From positions 12,777,001 through 12,841,000 of the forward strand of contig OX637332.1 of assembly GCA_951799405.1 (NCBI GenBank): a stretch of 64,000 nucleotides of DNA, read 5' to 3'. Every line of letters begins with the position of its first letter. Position 1 is the first letter of the stretch. This DNA is from Agapetus fuscipes. Taxonomy: Eukaryota > Arthropoda > Insecta > Trichoptera > Glossosomatidae. The notes below the pieces were generated by a model. That model saw nothing but the letters and a program-made list of their open reading frames with translations. It was not told where the DNA came from and searched no databases. Shown here piece by piece: positions 34,786 to 45,214 of this stretch. The translations under genes were made by a program, and so were the position numbers.

Positions 34786-35545
34786 TTGCGATGGTTCCAC
34801 AACAAGTTGGTCACAGACAACCCGCCCACAAACAGTTCGGCCATGGACAAATCCTTCACACGACAGGTCATCTACACGACTTTTCGGTCTACGACATTTC
34901 TGTCACAGACAACTCGGCCACCCACACATCGGTCAGGGGCAATCCGGTCATAAGTTCGTTCACATAACTTTTTGGTCAGCGACATACCGTCACATACAAT
35001 GCTTGTTCCACCGACAGCTCCATCTCAGAAAAATACAATTAATTAAAACGACAATAGTACAATTAATAATAACTACAGCAAGTATTCTATGATGGATGTT
35101 TTTATATACCCAAATGTTATTAATTATTTTTATTCCTTGACTTATAGGTTGGTATGAGCTGACCACCCATACTGTAAAAAATGGTTCACTTTGCCAATGT
35201 CACTGCTGTTTGAGGGAATGTCGGCCAGAGTTGCAGGGCTTATGTTCATTTGAGGTTTGGATTTTATTTATAAGTACACAATCAGCATTTGTAAGCGCGA
35301 ACTACACGTGTTTGTCTGTGGGCATGCAATTGAAATGAGTTTTGAATATTAATATACCTTTGCAACTTAGATTATAGTTTATAGAGCTGTCTGTGGGCAT
35401 ACATTGTATGTGACCGAAATGTCGTTGACGAATAAATTGTGTGGACGAGCTGTCGTGTGACCAAATTGTCCACAACCGGTTTGTCAATGGACGAACTGTT
35501 TGTGAACTTGTTATCTTGAACCGATTTGTCGTGACACGGTAGCGA
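34786..35545. repeat. Degenerate short-motif repeat, split by X
   Basis: The left half (34786-34985) repeats variants of CACAGACAACTCGGCC every ~15-20 bases. The right half (35395-35545) repeats the reverse-complement form, for example TGTGACCGAAATGTCG. The halves lie in opposite orientation around an X insertion, giving a loose fold-back. Unit sequence varies strongly, so this is not a simple satellite. Confidence 0.6.
35132..35385 (+). mobile_element. Element X copy
   Basis: A well-preserved full-length copy, inserted between the two halves of the degenerate motif repeat. Confidence 0.85.
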
Positions 35546-36090
35546 TAGGGGGGGAGGAAAGGAGAAGTGAGAGGGATGAGGGATGAGGGGGGAGTAGCAC
35601 GCGTGCTTGCACGGGGATTTACCCCGTTCGCAATCAAATTAATTGAAAATAATATTTAACATGAAACGAACAAAGTGACATGTTTTTTGCGATACTAAAA
35701 ATGACCGAAGTCTAATGACTTTTTTAAATGACATTAATACTTTACGATTGAATTTAAATGATGAAATAATTACAACTCAACTAAATAGCTAATGACAAAC
35801 GGAAGTGTGTTTGAATAGTGCATTGTCCTTTATATACTTAACTCTTATTAAATTAAAATAACTTTTAGGTTAGAGAGCTCTTTAGGTGAGTTTCACAAAA
35901 TAAAATAAAACTTACTTAATAAATCCACTTTGTATTGTTGTTAAAAACTGTTCAAATCCACGTTTCATCTGGAAGCTTTTTTAATTCTTATAAAAGCAAA
36001 ATAACGATGAAAAATCAATGTTGGTAAAGGCTTATAATGTTGTACAATTTTAGTCGTAAATTATAATTTTTTAGAGCACTTAGAGTGCTA
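35546..36090. other. No gene seen; possible SINE B tail
   Basis: At 35870-35935 AGAGAGCTCTTTAGGTGAG and AATAAATCCAC resemble the SINE family B 3' end. A G-rich purine stretch is at 35545-35600. Nothing else is recognisable. Confidence 0.4.
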
Positions 36091-36094
36091 ATAT

Positions 36095-36350
36095 GGTGGG
36101 CAGTCGGAAGCTCTAGCTTGCGTTCAAAACCAGAGGGCTAGAGTTGAATCCTTTACAGGGGTGTCAAAAATGGCTTCCGTTTCTGTCTTTATTTCAAACC
36201 AGTCAACATAGTAGGTTCCTGCAAGGCTTACTCAGTATTCGCAGAAATCAGAGCCTCCCTCAGCGGATGCATGTAAACCGTACTTGAAGAGAATTGTCTG
36301 ATGTAAGGTTGGCCATTTAATGGTCCAAGACCATCTTTCTAGGCCGCCAA
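36095..36350 (+). repeat. tRNA-derived SINE (family A), decayed
   Basis: The head has a weak B box (TAGAGTTGAATCC). The body keeps the GGGTGTCAAAAATGGCTTCC and GTTTATTTCAAACC-like text and the GCAAGGCTTACTCAG block. The last ~40 bases (TTTAATGGTCCAAGACCATC) instead resemble the LINE 3' end at 47540 in reverse orientation. Confidence 0.6.
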
Positions 36351-36766
36351 TGGTATTTATAAGCAAATAAGTTTTTTTTTCAATGTTGTAAATTAGTGTA
36401 TGTAGTATATAAAACAGAAAAGGTCACTTTTTTATGTTGCAAGTATTAATGTGTTGCTACAGAAAATTTTAGCCGTAAATTAACATGTACGCTTGCCATA
36501 CAACAGGAGTGATAATTATCAATACACACTGTAAAATTCAAATTTTAATTTATGGTTTGATGTGTTTTGTTTATTTATTGCTACTTTCACAGTTCATAAA
36601 TTGAACTATCAATCCATAAATTTGTCCGACACTGGCTACTAGGGATTGCAATTGCTGGATCCCTCATCCAGCAATCCAGCTGGATCCAGCGAATTTTTCG
36701 GCCTGCTGGATCCAGCACCAGATGCTGGATCCAGCGCTGCGGATCCGCAAGTATAAAACTTTCCAA

Positions 36767-38184
36767 ATAATGTCGCAAAATTTGGCTTGCCAGCATTGGC
36801 GCTTTGCTAGATGCTCTTACAGCTCGGGGGAAGCGATGTTGCCGCTCTATTATGATGACAAAGACACGGACAACAATGAAGGCTTAGAAGTAGTAATTGA
36901 ACAAACACCAGCTGAACATGAAGTAATTCAGCGATACAGTGAACTTCTTAATAAAATGCAAAAATTTGTTAAGACTTTTAAAAGATCACCTACCAAAGAT
37001 GAGACGTTTTTGCAAAAATACATAAAGGAAGCAAATTCCTTGACTTATAGGTTGGTATGAGGCTGACCACCCATACTGTAAAAAATGTTTCACTTTGCCA
37101 ATGTCACCCCTGTTTCAGGGAATGTCGGCAAGAGTTGCAGGGCTTATGTTCATTTGAGGTTTGAATTTTATTTGTAAGTACACAATCAGCATTTGTAAGC
37201 GCGAACTATACGTGTTTGTTTGTGGGCATACGTCTGACAGCTTTGAATGAATATATCCTTGCAACTTAGATTATAGATTATAGAAGCAAAGGGCAAAGAA
37301 TTGAGTTTGATTCTTGACTGCTGCACTAGGTGGAACAGTTTGCTCAGCATGTTGGAACTTTTATGCTAAAAGTTGAAAAGTTTGTATCGATAAAGCATTC
37401 ATAGACACCTCAGAAACTAAATTCGCAGCGGACGAGTGGTCACTAATCAGTGAATTGATCGCCAGGACGCCAGTCTTCAACCGGTTAAACTGGCTGTTGA
37501 AGTTCTCTGAAGAAGAAAGCCGAGTTTGATAACTGCTGACACAACCCTAAAATTTGTCTTAGACAAACTAAAAAGCCAGGACACAATCTTGAGTGCAGAT
37601 CTTTCTGAGGCACTCCACAACAGAATCGAAAAACGGCGTCTTACCGATGTCACAGGCATGCAGAAAATGTATCTACAGAACCGAAGAAGTATGACGAAGA
37701 AATTTCGCAGTACCAAAAAAATATGCAATGCGTCAGGAGATGAAAATATGCTGGATCGTGTAAGCGCATATGTGGAACCATTAACAGTGCAAGAGCAAAA
37801 AGATATAATGGAAGTAGAAAACTATAGACAGGATAAACCGGATTCATTGAATTTGAATTTAAACAAGAACTGGAGATTGAGCTATAATGTGAGAAAGAAA
37901 ACTTCATGAAAACGAAATAAACGAGAACTCAGAAGAATTATGATACGATATTAAAAAAGGAAATGAGTGTTTATGAAAGTGAGGGAGTAGGAAGTGAATA
38001 CCTAACTTTAATTTACGATTATGAACCTTACAAGTATATTACGATTATCAGAAACTAACCAACAAGCGTAGAGGCAGAAAGGGCCTCTTATGCAGCAGGA
38101 TATAATATATGCAGTTCATTAAGAAGCCGGCTGGGAGACAACACCATTAAAACCATTTGTTTCTTGAGATTTCCAGAAAAAAAA
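36767..38184 (+). pseudogene. hAT transposase pseudogene
   Basis: Recognisable pieces lie in order but in different frames. First comes an acidic region and a KMQKFVKTFKRSPTK segment (to about 37035). The RNase-H-fold motif DCCTRWNSLLSMLE (around 37314-37355) continues the same protein after the X insertion. ITADTTLKFVLDKLKSQDT follows (from 37529). The C-terminal dimerisation domain is PTSVEAERASYAAGY and SRLGDNTIKTICFLRF (38061-38174). Stops and frameshifts occur at about 37372, 37400-37520 and after 37909. A BED zinc finger is not seen. The element can no longer make its own transposase. Confidence 0.9.
37036..37282 (+). mobile_element. Element X, reference copy with 8-bp target duplication
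   Basis: This copy interrupts the hAT transposase between KYIKEA and KGKELSLILD. The flanks GAAGCAAA (37028-37035 and 37283-37290) are exact duplicates of the target. The insert is 247 bp, starting TTCCTTGACTTATAGG and ending in two GATTATA units. A repeat-type 3' tail with a target duplication suggests a SINE-like or truncated LINE-derived retroposon. No clear tRNA, 5S or 7SL head is seen, so its class is open. Confidence 0.9.
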
Positions 38185-38479
38185 GATACATTTTGTCTTA
38201 ATAAAAAATCAAGAAAAGACTTATTTTTGTTATAACTTTTACTCTGTCTGTCTACTCTACCTCTAAAAAGTAAGAGTTTATGTTAAAAATTTTATTATTG
38301 TGATTTGTTAAAATGTTTAATTAACACGTTTCTTAAGTATTTAAAAAAACAGTTTCATTTCTTCGAAAATCAATAAATTGCTGGATCCGCGCTGGATCCA
38401 GCTGGAATTGTGTTGGTCCAGCAAAAATCCAGCTGGATTGAAAATGCTGCTGGATTGCAATCTCTACTGGCTACGTCTA

Positions 38480-39910
38480 TTGACATATTTTTTAAACACA
38501 TTTGTTACAGGAATTATAATTAAAAATCTTTCTTCCACCAACTTTCAGAAACAGTAAAAGTACATTTAATTACGCGTTAAGACTTATAATGGGTTGTCAT
38601 TATTGTCAGGTTAGAACAGGCCCCAAGGATTTGAAATTTCTCAGTGCTCACTCGGTTGAACAAATAAAGCGATAGCAGATCGCTCAGTTCTCTACGTTTT
38701 TTTTTTTGTAAAAGAGGACAAAGGATTTTTATTGAAATACAAAAATCACCGCAAAAAAAAGGATTAAAATCACAAAAGGAAACAAAAGCGATTGAAGTAA
38801 TTAAATAAAAAAAGAACATTAAAAAGATTGTAAAACAGTATGCTCCATTTTATAACAGAATGAGTAAATATTACGTATTTTTGTGGATCTACATCCGCTT
38901 ATAATGGTCCACGGGAATCACCGAGGGCCTGGAACGATTCAACGTTTTTCTTCATTTCAATATTTGTGAATACAAAATGAACCGTATTTGCAAAATAAAT
39001 ATTCAGATGACTAATTGTAGTCAGCGTGCCATAAATCATTCCCGCTCAAATGCAATTCCAACATGAAATGCTGAAAAATATAAAATCATTTTTGAAATGT
39101 ATCTACTTCTATCTAAGTTGCAAATTCAAATTGACAATCGGAATATGTTTTGAAATCTCACCGGTTTCTTCGGATTCATGAGCAGATAAATTTTATTGAC
39201 AGCGAGGGAACATTTATAAAATAATTGATGTTATTACCTATCAAATGGCTTAATATCTCGATGGCCTTTGAAGTTAAGTTGGAATAAATAATTGAATGTT
39301 TAGCCTACGGGTACCTACCTACAATAAAAACCAATAGAATGCAGATTGCTTGTTTATCTTAATTCAAATCTCAAAATAATGCATTATTTTTGTGAGCCAT
39401 TATTTCTTCATTGATAACTTATCTTCGTCTTGAGCAATACTTCATTGCTCTCACGCTTTTTCTATCATCACATAGTCTACACCATTAGATTTTAGCTGTC
39501 TGTATGCATTCATATTTTCTAGCCACATGATATCCCAGCTTGAAATATCTTGCAATCAAATGTTTCATCGTTTTCTTCATCAAAAAATATCGATCGTCAC
39601 TAATGTTAACACTTTGACAACTGTTTTTTTCAGAACATCAAAAAATTGCATAACTATATCTTCTATGTATACGTTTAATAACCATATATGTTTTCAAGTC
39701 CTACCTGGAGTTTGTGACAAACTTATTCGCTAGTGTAGGTCATTCTGTGAGCTGTCAATCGTAACATGGGTAAATGCTTTTCAATAAGATACATTTCTAT
39801 TTGATACAGATCTTTTTAGAGTAGTTCTCATACCTACCGCCTTAATATGGTACAGCCAAAATATATAAAGACACTGGAGAGTTTGTTTTTGGAATTTGTT
39901 GCAATGGTTC
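38480..39910. other. No gene seen
   Basis: AT-rich, with poly-A/T stretches near 38700 and 38755. No supported ORF or repeat. Confidence 0.5.
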
Positions 39911-39916
39911 ATCAGA

Positions 39917-40086
39917 ACTAGAGCTTCCGGACGTTTCACTCATGTCCGCAATGGGCTTCTTAAGCTTGATATGAGTATATGGATGTCATGTTTCATAATA
40001 GTTTCATCAACATCACATCAAATCATAATCACGATGAAGAAACTCATCGTAGACGAAAACGAAACGTGTCGGAAGCTCCAGATCTG
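39917..40086. repeat. Fold-back with small inner hairpin
   Basis: AGAGCTTCCGGACGTTTC (39918-39935) is mirrored by GAAACGTGTCGGAAGCTC (about 40060-40078). Between them CGATGA and TCATCG form a 6-bp hairpin (around 40033-40050). The right arm reads GAA-ACGTGT-C, again the hairpin-GAA-palindrome style. Part of this text recurs at 21372. Confidence 0.5.
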
Positions 40087-40089
40087 ATA

Positions 40090-40655
40090 GACAGAAATCA
40101 TTTTGTTATACATTGATTTACATCGTCATTTTTCTGTTGCCTTGAAAATTAATAGGTACTTTCTTAGAGCAAAAACAGAAAATTAGCTTATTTTTTATCG
40201 GTCATTAAAAGTGTTCATAATTTTTATCGCATAAAGCGAATTAAAAAGCCTACGTAATTTATTAGGGGACCGAATCGTCTCATCGGGCGTCGCGCCCTTC
40301 CGTGAAGTCGGGCACCCCTTAGATAACATTTGTGTGAATGGCGAGAAACGAGGAAACACGATTTTTCATTTGGGGAAAAAACACAGGAAACAATGGTGAA
40401 AGCGCGATAAGTAAATTTGTCTGTGAGAGCAAAAACTGCAGACCCCGGAGGTGCTCGCAGCAGATTGTAAGCTATTTGTACTGGCGGTCAACCATGCTGA
40501 ATACATTATTTTATTAAAATTCTACGGAAACTTATGAGACAAAAAAAACAGTGTTTGAACAATTCATTTTTATGTTTGAATGAAATTTATCACGTACAAT
40601 GTGTTGGCTAATTGAAAGTGTCGTAGAAAATAATTATTACAATTCTACATCTGTA
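40090..40655. other. No gene seen; GC-richer patch at 40260-40480
   Basis: The patch has no recognisable ORF and no repeat partner in the window. Confidence 0.4.
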
Positions 40656-40659
40656 TTCA

Positions 40660-40800
40660 GCTATCATTCCGCTAAGAGTACTGTTGTCAGAAGCTCCGTA
40701 GATACGTCTCCACTTTGTTTGCCCTTGCATATTTCTGTCATTTGTTAATTTTTTACATCCTTTATATTTTTTTAAATAATATTTTCGATGTACGATAAAC
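40660..40800 (-). pseudogene. LINE 3' fragment
   Basis: It aligns by eye with the 3' part of the LINE at 10834-10990, sharing ACGTCTCCACTTT and adjacent text. No reading frame remains. Confidence 0.45.
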
Positions 40801-41059
40801 TGAACATAAAAAAACTTTTTGTCTGCGTAAAGGTTTATATTCGCATAAGCGATTGAGATTAAATTATTTCTTACGAATAACAGTATCCTAAGGGAATGCA
40901 AATAATTATTACGATTTTGATTAATTATTACTATTAAGTTTTCCTTGCATTGAGAAAATATAATGTGTAGATCTTCTCGGATGGAAGGTACAAACATCTC
41001 TAATGAATGCTTGCTATGTTATTTTTTTAAATAACATTAAAATTATAAGCGTGAATTCA

Positions 41060-41640
41060 GCGCAATTACGACTGCAGTTACGTCGGCGTGGCGGTAGCCG
41101 AGCTACGACCAAGTTCTACCGACAGCTTTCGAAGCTCCACTCGCCGTGACTCGGAAACCCGAGACGCCAGTCTGGAATTACGCGCGCACGAAGGAGGAGG
41201 TTGGACACAGCGCTGCGAATCGGCAATTACTGCCTGGGTTTCCCAGTTGGGGCCCCGTGGACTTAGCCACGAGGCTTCCACGTGGAGACATGTGCATGGA
41301 GCATCCGCCATCCAAGGCACCCGCCTTATGGACCGGAGCCTGGTGCAGAGGAGCCTTCATCCTGGAGCTCCACGTGTTGAGGCATCCGCCTCATGGACTG
41401 CGGTTCTTGGGGGGGGCGAAGCCCCGAGCCGTGATCATCACCTCCCGAGCGTAATGTTAGCTCGCCTAGGACTCCAGCCTACAGATTAGTGCTTCGTGAA
41501 AGTGAGCCGCCAGAACTGTGATTATGTTTGAGTGTTAATACAGGTCTGGATATTTCCTTCTCCACCCTTTCCCTGTTTATGGATTTAACTTTTATATTTG
41601 ACTTTAACTGATTAAATCTCTTTTGTTAACATTAGCTTTT
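41060..41640. other. GC-rich segment, possibly a decayed solo LTR or other repeat
   Basis: 41080-41470 is clearly GC-richer than its surroundings and holds overlapping ORFs in several frames (up to 133 codons). None has a domain, and their overlap on both strands points to low stop-codon frequency rather than coding. Near-repeats such as GGCATCCGCC / GAGCATCCGCC occur inside. 41500-41640 is AT-rich and ends TTTTGTTAACATTAGC. The source is unknown. Confidence 0.35.
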
Positions 41641-41646
41641 AACTAG

Positions 41647-41875
41647 CATTAGCTCTTGCATGCCATAATGGAGGGGATGACCGAGGGAACCAACTCTAGG
41701 GGACGCCCACGCCAAGAGTACCTGGAGGACCTGCTGGTGGACGTGCGCTGCTCAACATATGCAGAGCTTAAAAGAGCCGCACAAGACAGGGAGGAATGGA
41801 GATCAAGAGTACAAGATATTGCTGCAAACCAATCCCAGGATTGAAACAGAAGAAGAAAGAAGAACATTAGCTCTT
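41647..41875 (+). mobile_element. 5'-truncated LINE with 11-bp target duplication
   Basis: CATTAGCTCTT at 41647-41657 and 41865-41875 flanks a 207-bp insert. It encodes SRGRPRQEYLEDLL and ends DREEWRSRVQDIAANQSQD at a stop (41842-41844), followed by a GAAACAGAAGAAGAAAGAA tail. It is the last ~60 residues of a non-LTR reverse-transcriptase ORF plus a very short 3' UTR. It is the best-delimited LINE copy here. Confidence 0.85.
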
Positions 41876-41879
41876 ATCT

Positions 41880-42361
41880 TATCAATATACAACCCTTCCC
41901 AAAGTACAAAGTGAGCAACACAAAGAAAGAACCCCACACCCTGAGAGTGATGCCGATGATAGCTAGCCGGAGTGAGTATCCTGTAGGTACATCCTGAAGG
42001 TAACTTTCCATTCTAAAATCTAACATGCTGTGTATGTAGTTCCAATACGCTTTGACACAACTTTATACCAATGGCATACATAGTAACAAACTAAATAGCC
42101 TCCTAATTCAGCAGTCCCATTTTCGTGATAACCATTTGCCTATGTCTATTTAATCTTTGCGATCTTCTCCCAAGAAGGCAATCAGTAAACTAGTTCGTTA
42201 AATATTTCCTAAGGAAATTAGCGTTAGGCTACCGAGCCTTTACATGGTAATCCCTACCCCCAGGAGCGAGACGACTCGAGAGGGAATGTTAAATGACTGA
42301 ATTTAATTTTTCAGCAATATACCTGCCAAATGAAATTTTCATGCAATCTGAAATCGCTACT
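41880..42361. other. No gene seen
   Basis: A mixed-composition stretch with a GGAGCGAGACGACTCGAG palindrome-like word near 42265. I see no partner or domain. Confidence 0.4.
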
Positions 42362-43045
42362 AAACTCAACTAAGCTACACATATAGTGTAGCTTTTTGTC
42401 CTATATTCCCCGAACGGAGCGCTATGTCGAGTGGAACCTATTCATTTTTATAGGAAAAGGAGCCAGCTATAAGCCAACCACTTCAGTTAAAGTGCAGGTT
42501 TCTCAGCGCCTATGAGAGTGTTACTCATTTCTGGTAAAGGCTGAGTAAATCTATAATCTATAATCTAAGTTGCAAGGATATATTCATTCAAAGCTCTCAG
42601 ATGTATGCCCACAAACAAACACGTGTAGTTCGCGCTTACAAATGCTGGTTTTGTACTTACAAATAAAATCCAAACCTCAAATGAACATCAGCCCTGCAAC
42701 TCTTGCCGACATTCCCTGAAACAGGGGTGACATTGGCAAAGTGAACCATTTTTTACAGTATGGGTGGTCAACCTCATACCAACCTATAAGTCAAGGAATA
42801 CGAGTAATAAATAACATTTAAGTATAAGAAAACAATAAAACCTTAAAAATAAATCTATACAAAAAAAGTTAAAAATGTTCCTCTGCAAAAAATGTAGCAA
42901 GCTTCTTGCCGGTATTTTATTTTGGGTTTGAAATAATTACCGAAGTGGGAAATAATTTCTGATACCATCGTTGGGATTTAAACCCGCTCTCGGCATGTAA
43001 TGCAAGCAATCTACCACATGAGCTATCAACCGGACCGTCTTTCTA
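42362..43045 (-). repeat. tRNA-derived SINE (family A), split by an X insertion
   Basis: The SINE 3' half (CTAAGCTACACATATAGTG to GGCTGAGTAAA, 42370-42551) and 5' half (CTTGCCGGTATTTTATT to the tRNA head, about 42905-43045) are continuous once the X element between them is removed. The head has a readable minus-strand B box (GGGTTTAAATCCC) and A box (TAGCTCATGTGG). Confidence 0.85.
42552..42900 (-). mobile_element. Element X (long subfamily) inside a SINE
   Basis: The tail TCTATAATCTATAATC begins directly after the SINE text GGCTGAGTAAA. The 5' extension runs to AAAAAATGTAGCAAG just before the SINE resumes. This fixes the long form at about 350 bp. The target duplication is not clear. Confidence 0.85.
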
Positions 43046-43102
43046 AATCTCATCTGTAAACGATAACAAAATAGATAAAAGCTTTTTAAACACAATAAGT
43101 TG

Positions 43103-43320
43103 TTCCTTGAATAATAAGTTGGTATTGCACCGACCTCTATGCTGTACAAAAATTGTTCACTTTTGCAAATGCCACCCCGGTTTCAGGGAAAGGCGGCAGG
43201 GATTGCAAGTTTAAGTTCATTTGAGATTTGAGTTCTTACGTTGAAAGTTCAAATGCGACATGTGTAAACGCAATCTTATGGATACGTGTCTGCTTGTGGG
43301 CATGCATTTAATATGTAATA
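43103..43320 (+). mobile_element. Element X copy, tail lost
   Basis: A plus-strand copy from TTCCTTGAATAATAAG to GCATTTAATATG. The final ~40 bases with the repeat tail are absent. Confidence 0.75.
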
Positions 43321-43324
43321 ATTC

Positions 43325-43805
43325 CACTAAAGTGAATTTTCCATACATAAACACGATGACCCAAGGATGAGCTATGGGCCAAATGTTTGTGAATATAGCA
43401 TTGTAAGAAATTAAAGTACATTAAATTAAATAAAAACTAGAAGTCACACTTTATCAGCCAGGTGCATGGCAAACATTTCGTGTTTAATATTATGTTAGCT
43501 GCGAAATAAGTTTTTCCCGAGAAGAAGTAGCTTTTGTATGCATTGTCGCCGTTAAGTTGTAGCACTTTACAATATTATTATATTTTCTTTCTCTCGTTTG
43601 GGAAGCAAGCCAAATGACACCGCTTCATTCGACGCGAACACAAATATAATGCATAATCGCACGATTGTTATTGTTATTGCGAAACACAATTTATTTGAGC
43701 TCATGTTGAATAACAAATAAGTTGTACGCAAGCGAAAATAATTTATTCTTTTGAAACTTCCTCTACCATAATTAGGGAAATTTTCCACACGATAATACAT
43801 ATTGT
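43325..43805. other. No gene seen
   Basis: AT-rich, no supported ORF or repeat. Confidence 0.5.
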
Positions 43806-43809
43806 TAGT

Positions 43810-44042
43810 CCGGTCGATAGCTCAGTTGGAGTGCTTGCATTCCATGCCATGAGCCCGGGTTCAAAACCCACCGAGAGTGTCAGAAATGAGTTCCCGTTTC
43901 GGTGTTTATTTCAAATCCCAAAATAAAATACCGGCAAGGTTTACACAGCCTTCAAAAGAAAGCTTCCCACTCGGGAGCTGGGAAAGCCCCACTTCAATTG
44001 AAGTGGTTGGCGTAAGGCCGGCCCCCTTACCTCTAAAAATAT
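43810..44042 (+). repeat. tRNA-derived SINE (family A)
   Basis: The head has A box GATAGCTCAGTTGGAGTG and B box GGGTTCAAAACCC. The body words GTGTCAGAAATGAGTTCCCG, CCGGCAAGGTTTACAC and AAGTGGTTGGCGTAAGGCCG follow. The 3' end (from AAAAATATAAATG) is cut by an X fragment. Confidence 0.85.
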
Positions 44043-44062
44043 AAATGTTCCACTTGGGCAGA

Positions 44063-44173
44063 ACTCGGCCAGAAAAAGTAACTGCCGACCTTCCCTAAAA
44101 CTGGGCAACATTGGCAAAGTTAACCATTTATTACAGCACGGGTGGTCAGCCTCATACCAACCTATAAGTTAAG
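44063..44173 (-). mobile_element. Element X, head half
   Basis: The head ~110 bp on the minus strand, ending CCTATAAGTTAAGG. It abuts the truncated SINE. Confidence 0.75.
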
Positions 44174-44199
44174 GTATACCCATTATGTATATGTTGAAA

Positions 44200-44520
44200 T
44201 AAATTTATTCCATATTCCCAAATGGCGAAGTAAAACACACAGGATACTGCCAGTTATCTACTTATAAATATGTAACGTCTAGGTTCGATGTTATTCCTGA
44301 CTAAACCGCTCCACTGATTTGGACCAAAATTTCAGGAAACGTTTTTATTTTTTGCCCCGATTGTGGTCTATGGAAATAAATTGATTCCTTCGCAGCGTAG
44401 TGAAACACGCCGGATATTGCCGGTACATAATATTATATGCATGACTATATAGGTATCGCCCTTCTATCGGGGATGGGGGTGAGTTTTGCCTTCGGCAAGG
44501 AAAATGAGGAAGCACTAAGC
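44200..44520. repeat. Unclassified repeat scrap
   Basis: Two internal words resembling each other (CGAAGTAAAACACACAGGAT and CGTAGTGAAACACGCCGGAT) occur here and at 14810-14850. The segment also contains CGCTCCACTGATTTGGACC. The limits and class are unknown. Confidence 0.35.
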
Positions 44521-44817
44521 GCAACCCTTCCATTCCACCTTAGACAGAGAGATCTTAATATTTGACGCTGCAACTCCATTTTATGAACAAGGACTGTTCA
44601 CACCACTTAGCGCTGCCTAAAAATAAAGCATCATATTTATACATTACATCTGTAAACGAGCGTTTGGCCAATTTTATGATTTTGCTGTTGACACTTTAAT
44701 TAAAACACGCGGTTTTGTAATCAACACTTCCTGCTTTCAAAATGTCACGGACGAAGTTCTTAGATTATTTTGACTCTCTGTAAAATGCTTGAATAATTAA
44801 CTAGGTATATTCTCACA

Positions 44818-45055
44818 TCAAGGCGACATCCCTGCAAGAAGGCCCCGCACTGTTTTTGGAGACAAGGCATTCAAGGCGGCCGCTCCAACGACTTGGAATG
44901 CTATTCCCGCCTCACTGAAAGAACTGGATCTGGAGAGACTATTTAAAAGACGTCTCAAGACTCACTTTTTCGTCCAATCATATGGACAAGCGACTTTGCA
45001 GTGACACACTGTCATAAAAGGCGCTATATAAGTTTTGTAATAATAATAATAAGGA
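44818..45055 (+). pseudogene. CR1/L2-type LINE C-terminus and 3' tail
   Basis: A plus frame reads RRPRTVFGDKAFKAAAP then TTWNAIPASLKELDLERL and FKRRLKTHFF before a stop. This is the typical CR1/L2-clade reverse-transcriptase C-terminus. It is followed by GGCGCTATATAAG and a (TAA)n tail, the known 3' signature of these LINEs. Only the last ~60 residues remain. Confidence 0.85.
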
Positions 45056-45084
45056 AGAGTTGGAGGCAAATGCTATTTTTTTTT

Positions 45085-45212
45085 TTTTTTTAAGAAATCC
45101 TGTGCGGGAGACTCCCTAGATTCTAAAGACTCTAGGGGTCTATGACACTTGTTGTAGTGCCGCAGAGGCCAAGGCTCGATATGAGCTGTAGAGCCATCGA
45201 AGAAGAAGAACT
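45085..45212 (+). repeat. Possible LINE 3' end
   Basis: The segment ends in TCGAAGAAGAAGAACTC and contains CCGCAGAGGCCAAGGCTCG. It looks like a LINE 3' UTR with a GAA-rich end, but no ORF remains. Confidence 0.35.
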
Positions 45213-45214
45213 CT

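Larger units (their letters stand above)
36632..38474 (+). mobile_element. hAT-superfamily DNA transposon with 8-bp target duplication
   Basis: Identical CTGGCTAC repeats at 36632-36639 and 38467-38474 flank the element (36640-38466). Its termini are inverted: TAGGGATTGCAAT and the complement of ATTGCAATCTCTA, differing at one of 13 bases. Both subterminal regions (36655-36740 and 38382-38455) carry many copies of CTGGATCC/GGATCCAGC, fitting subterminal transposase-binding repeats known in hAT elements. Without the nested X insertion the element is about 1.57 kb, shorter than a full autonomous hAT. The N-terminal zinc-finger part appears to be missing. Confidence 0.93.

Noticed and set aside
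37036..37282. Element X as a Helitron or MITE
   Set aside because: Its ends are not inverted repeats, it creates an 8-bp target duplication, and it ends in a short tandem tail. Helitrons make no duplication.
41088..41489. 133-codon ORF in a GC-rich segment
   Set aside because: Several frames on both strands are open and none resembles a known protein.
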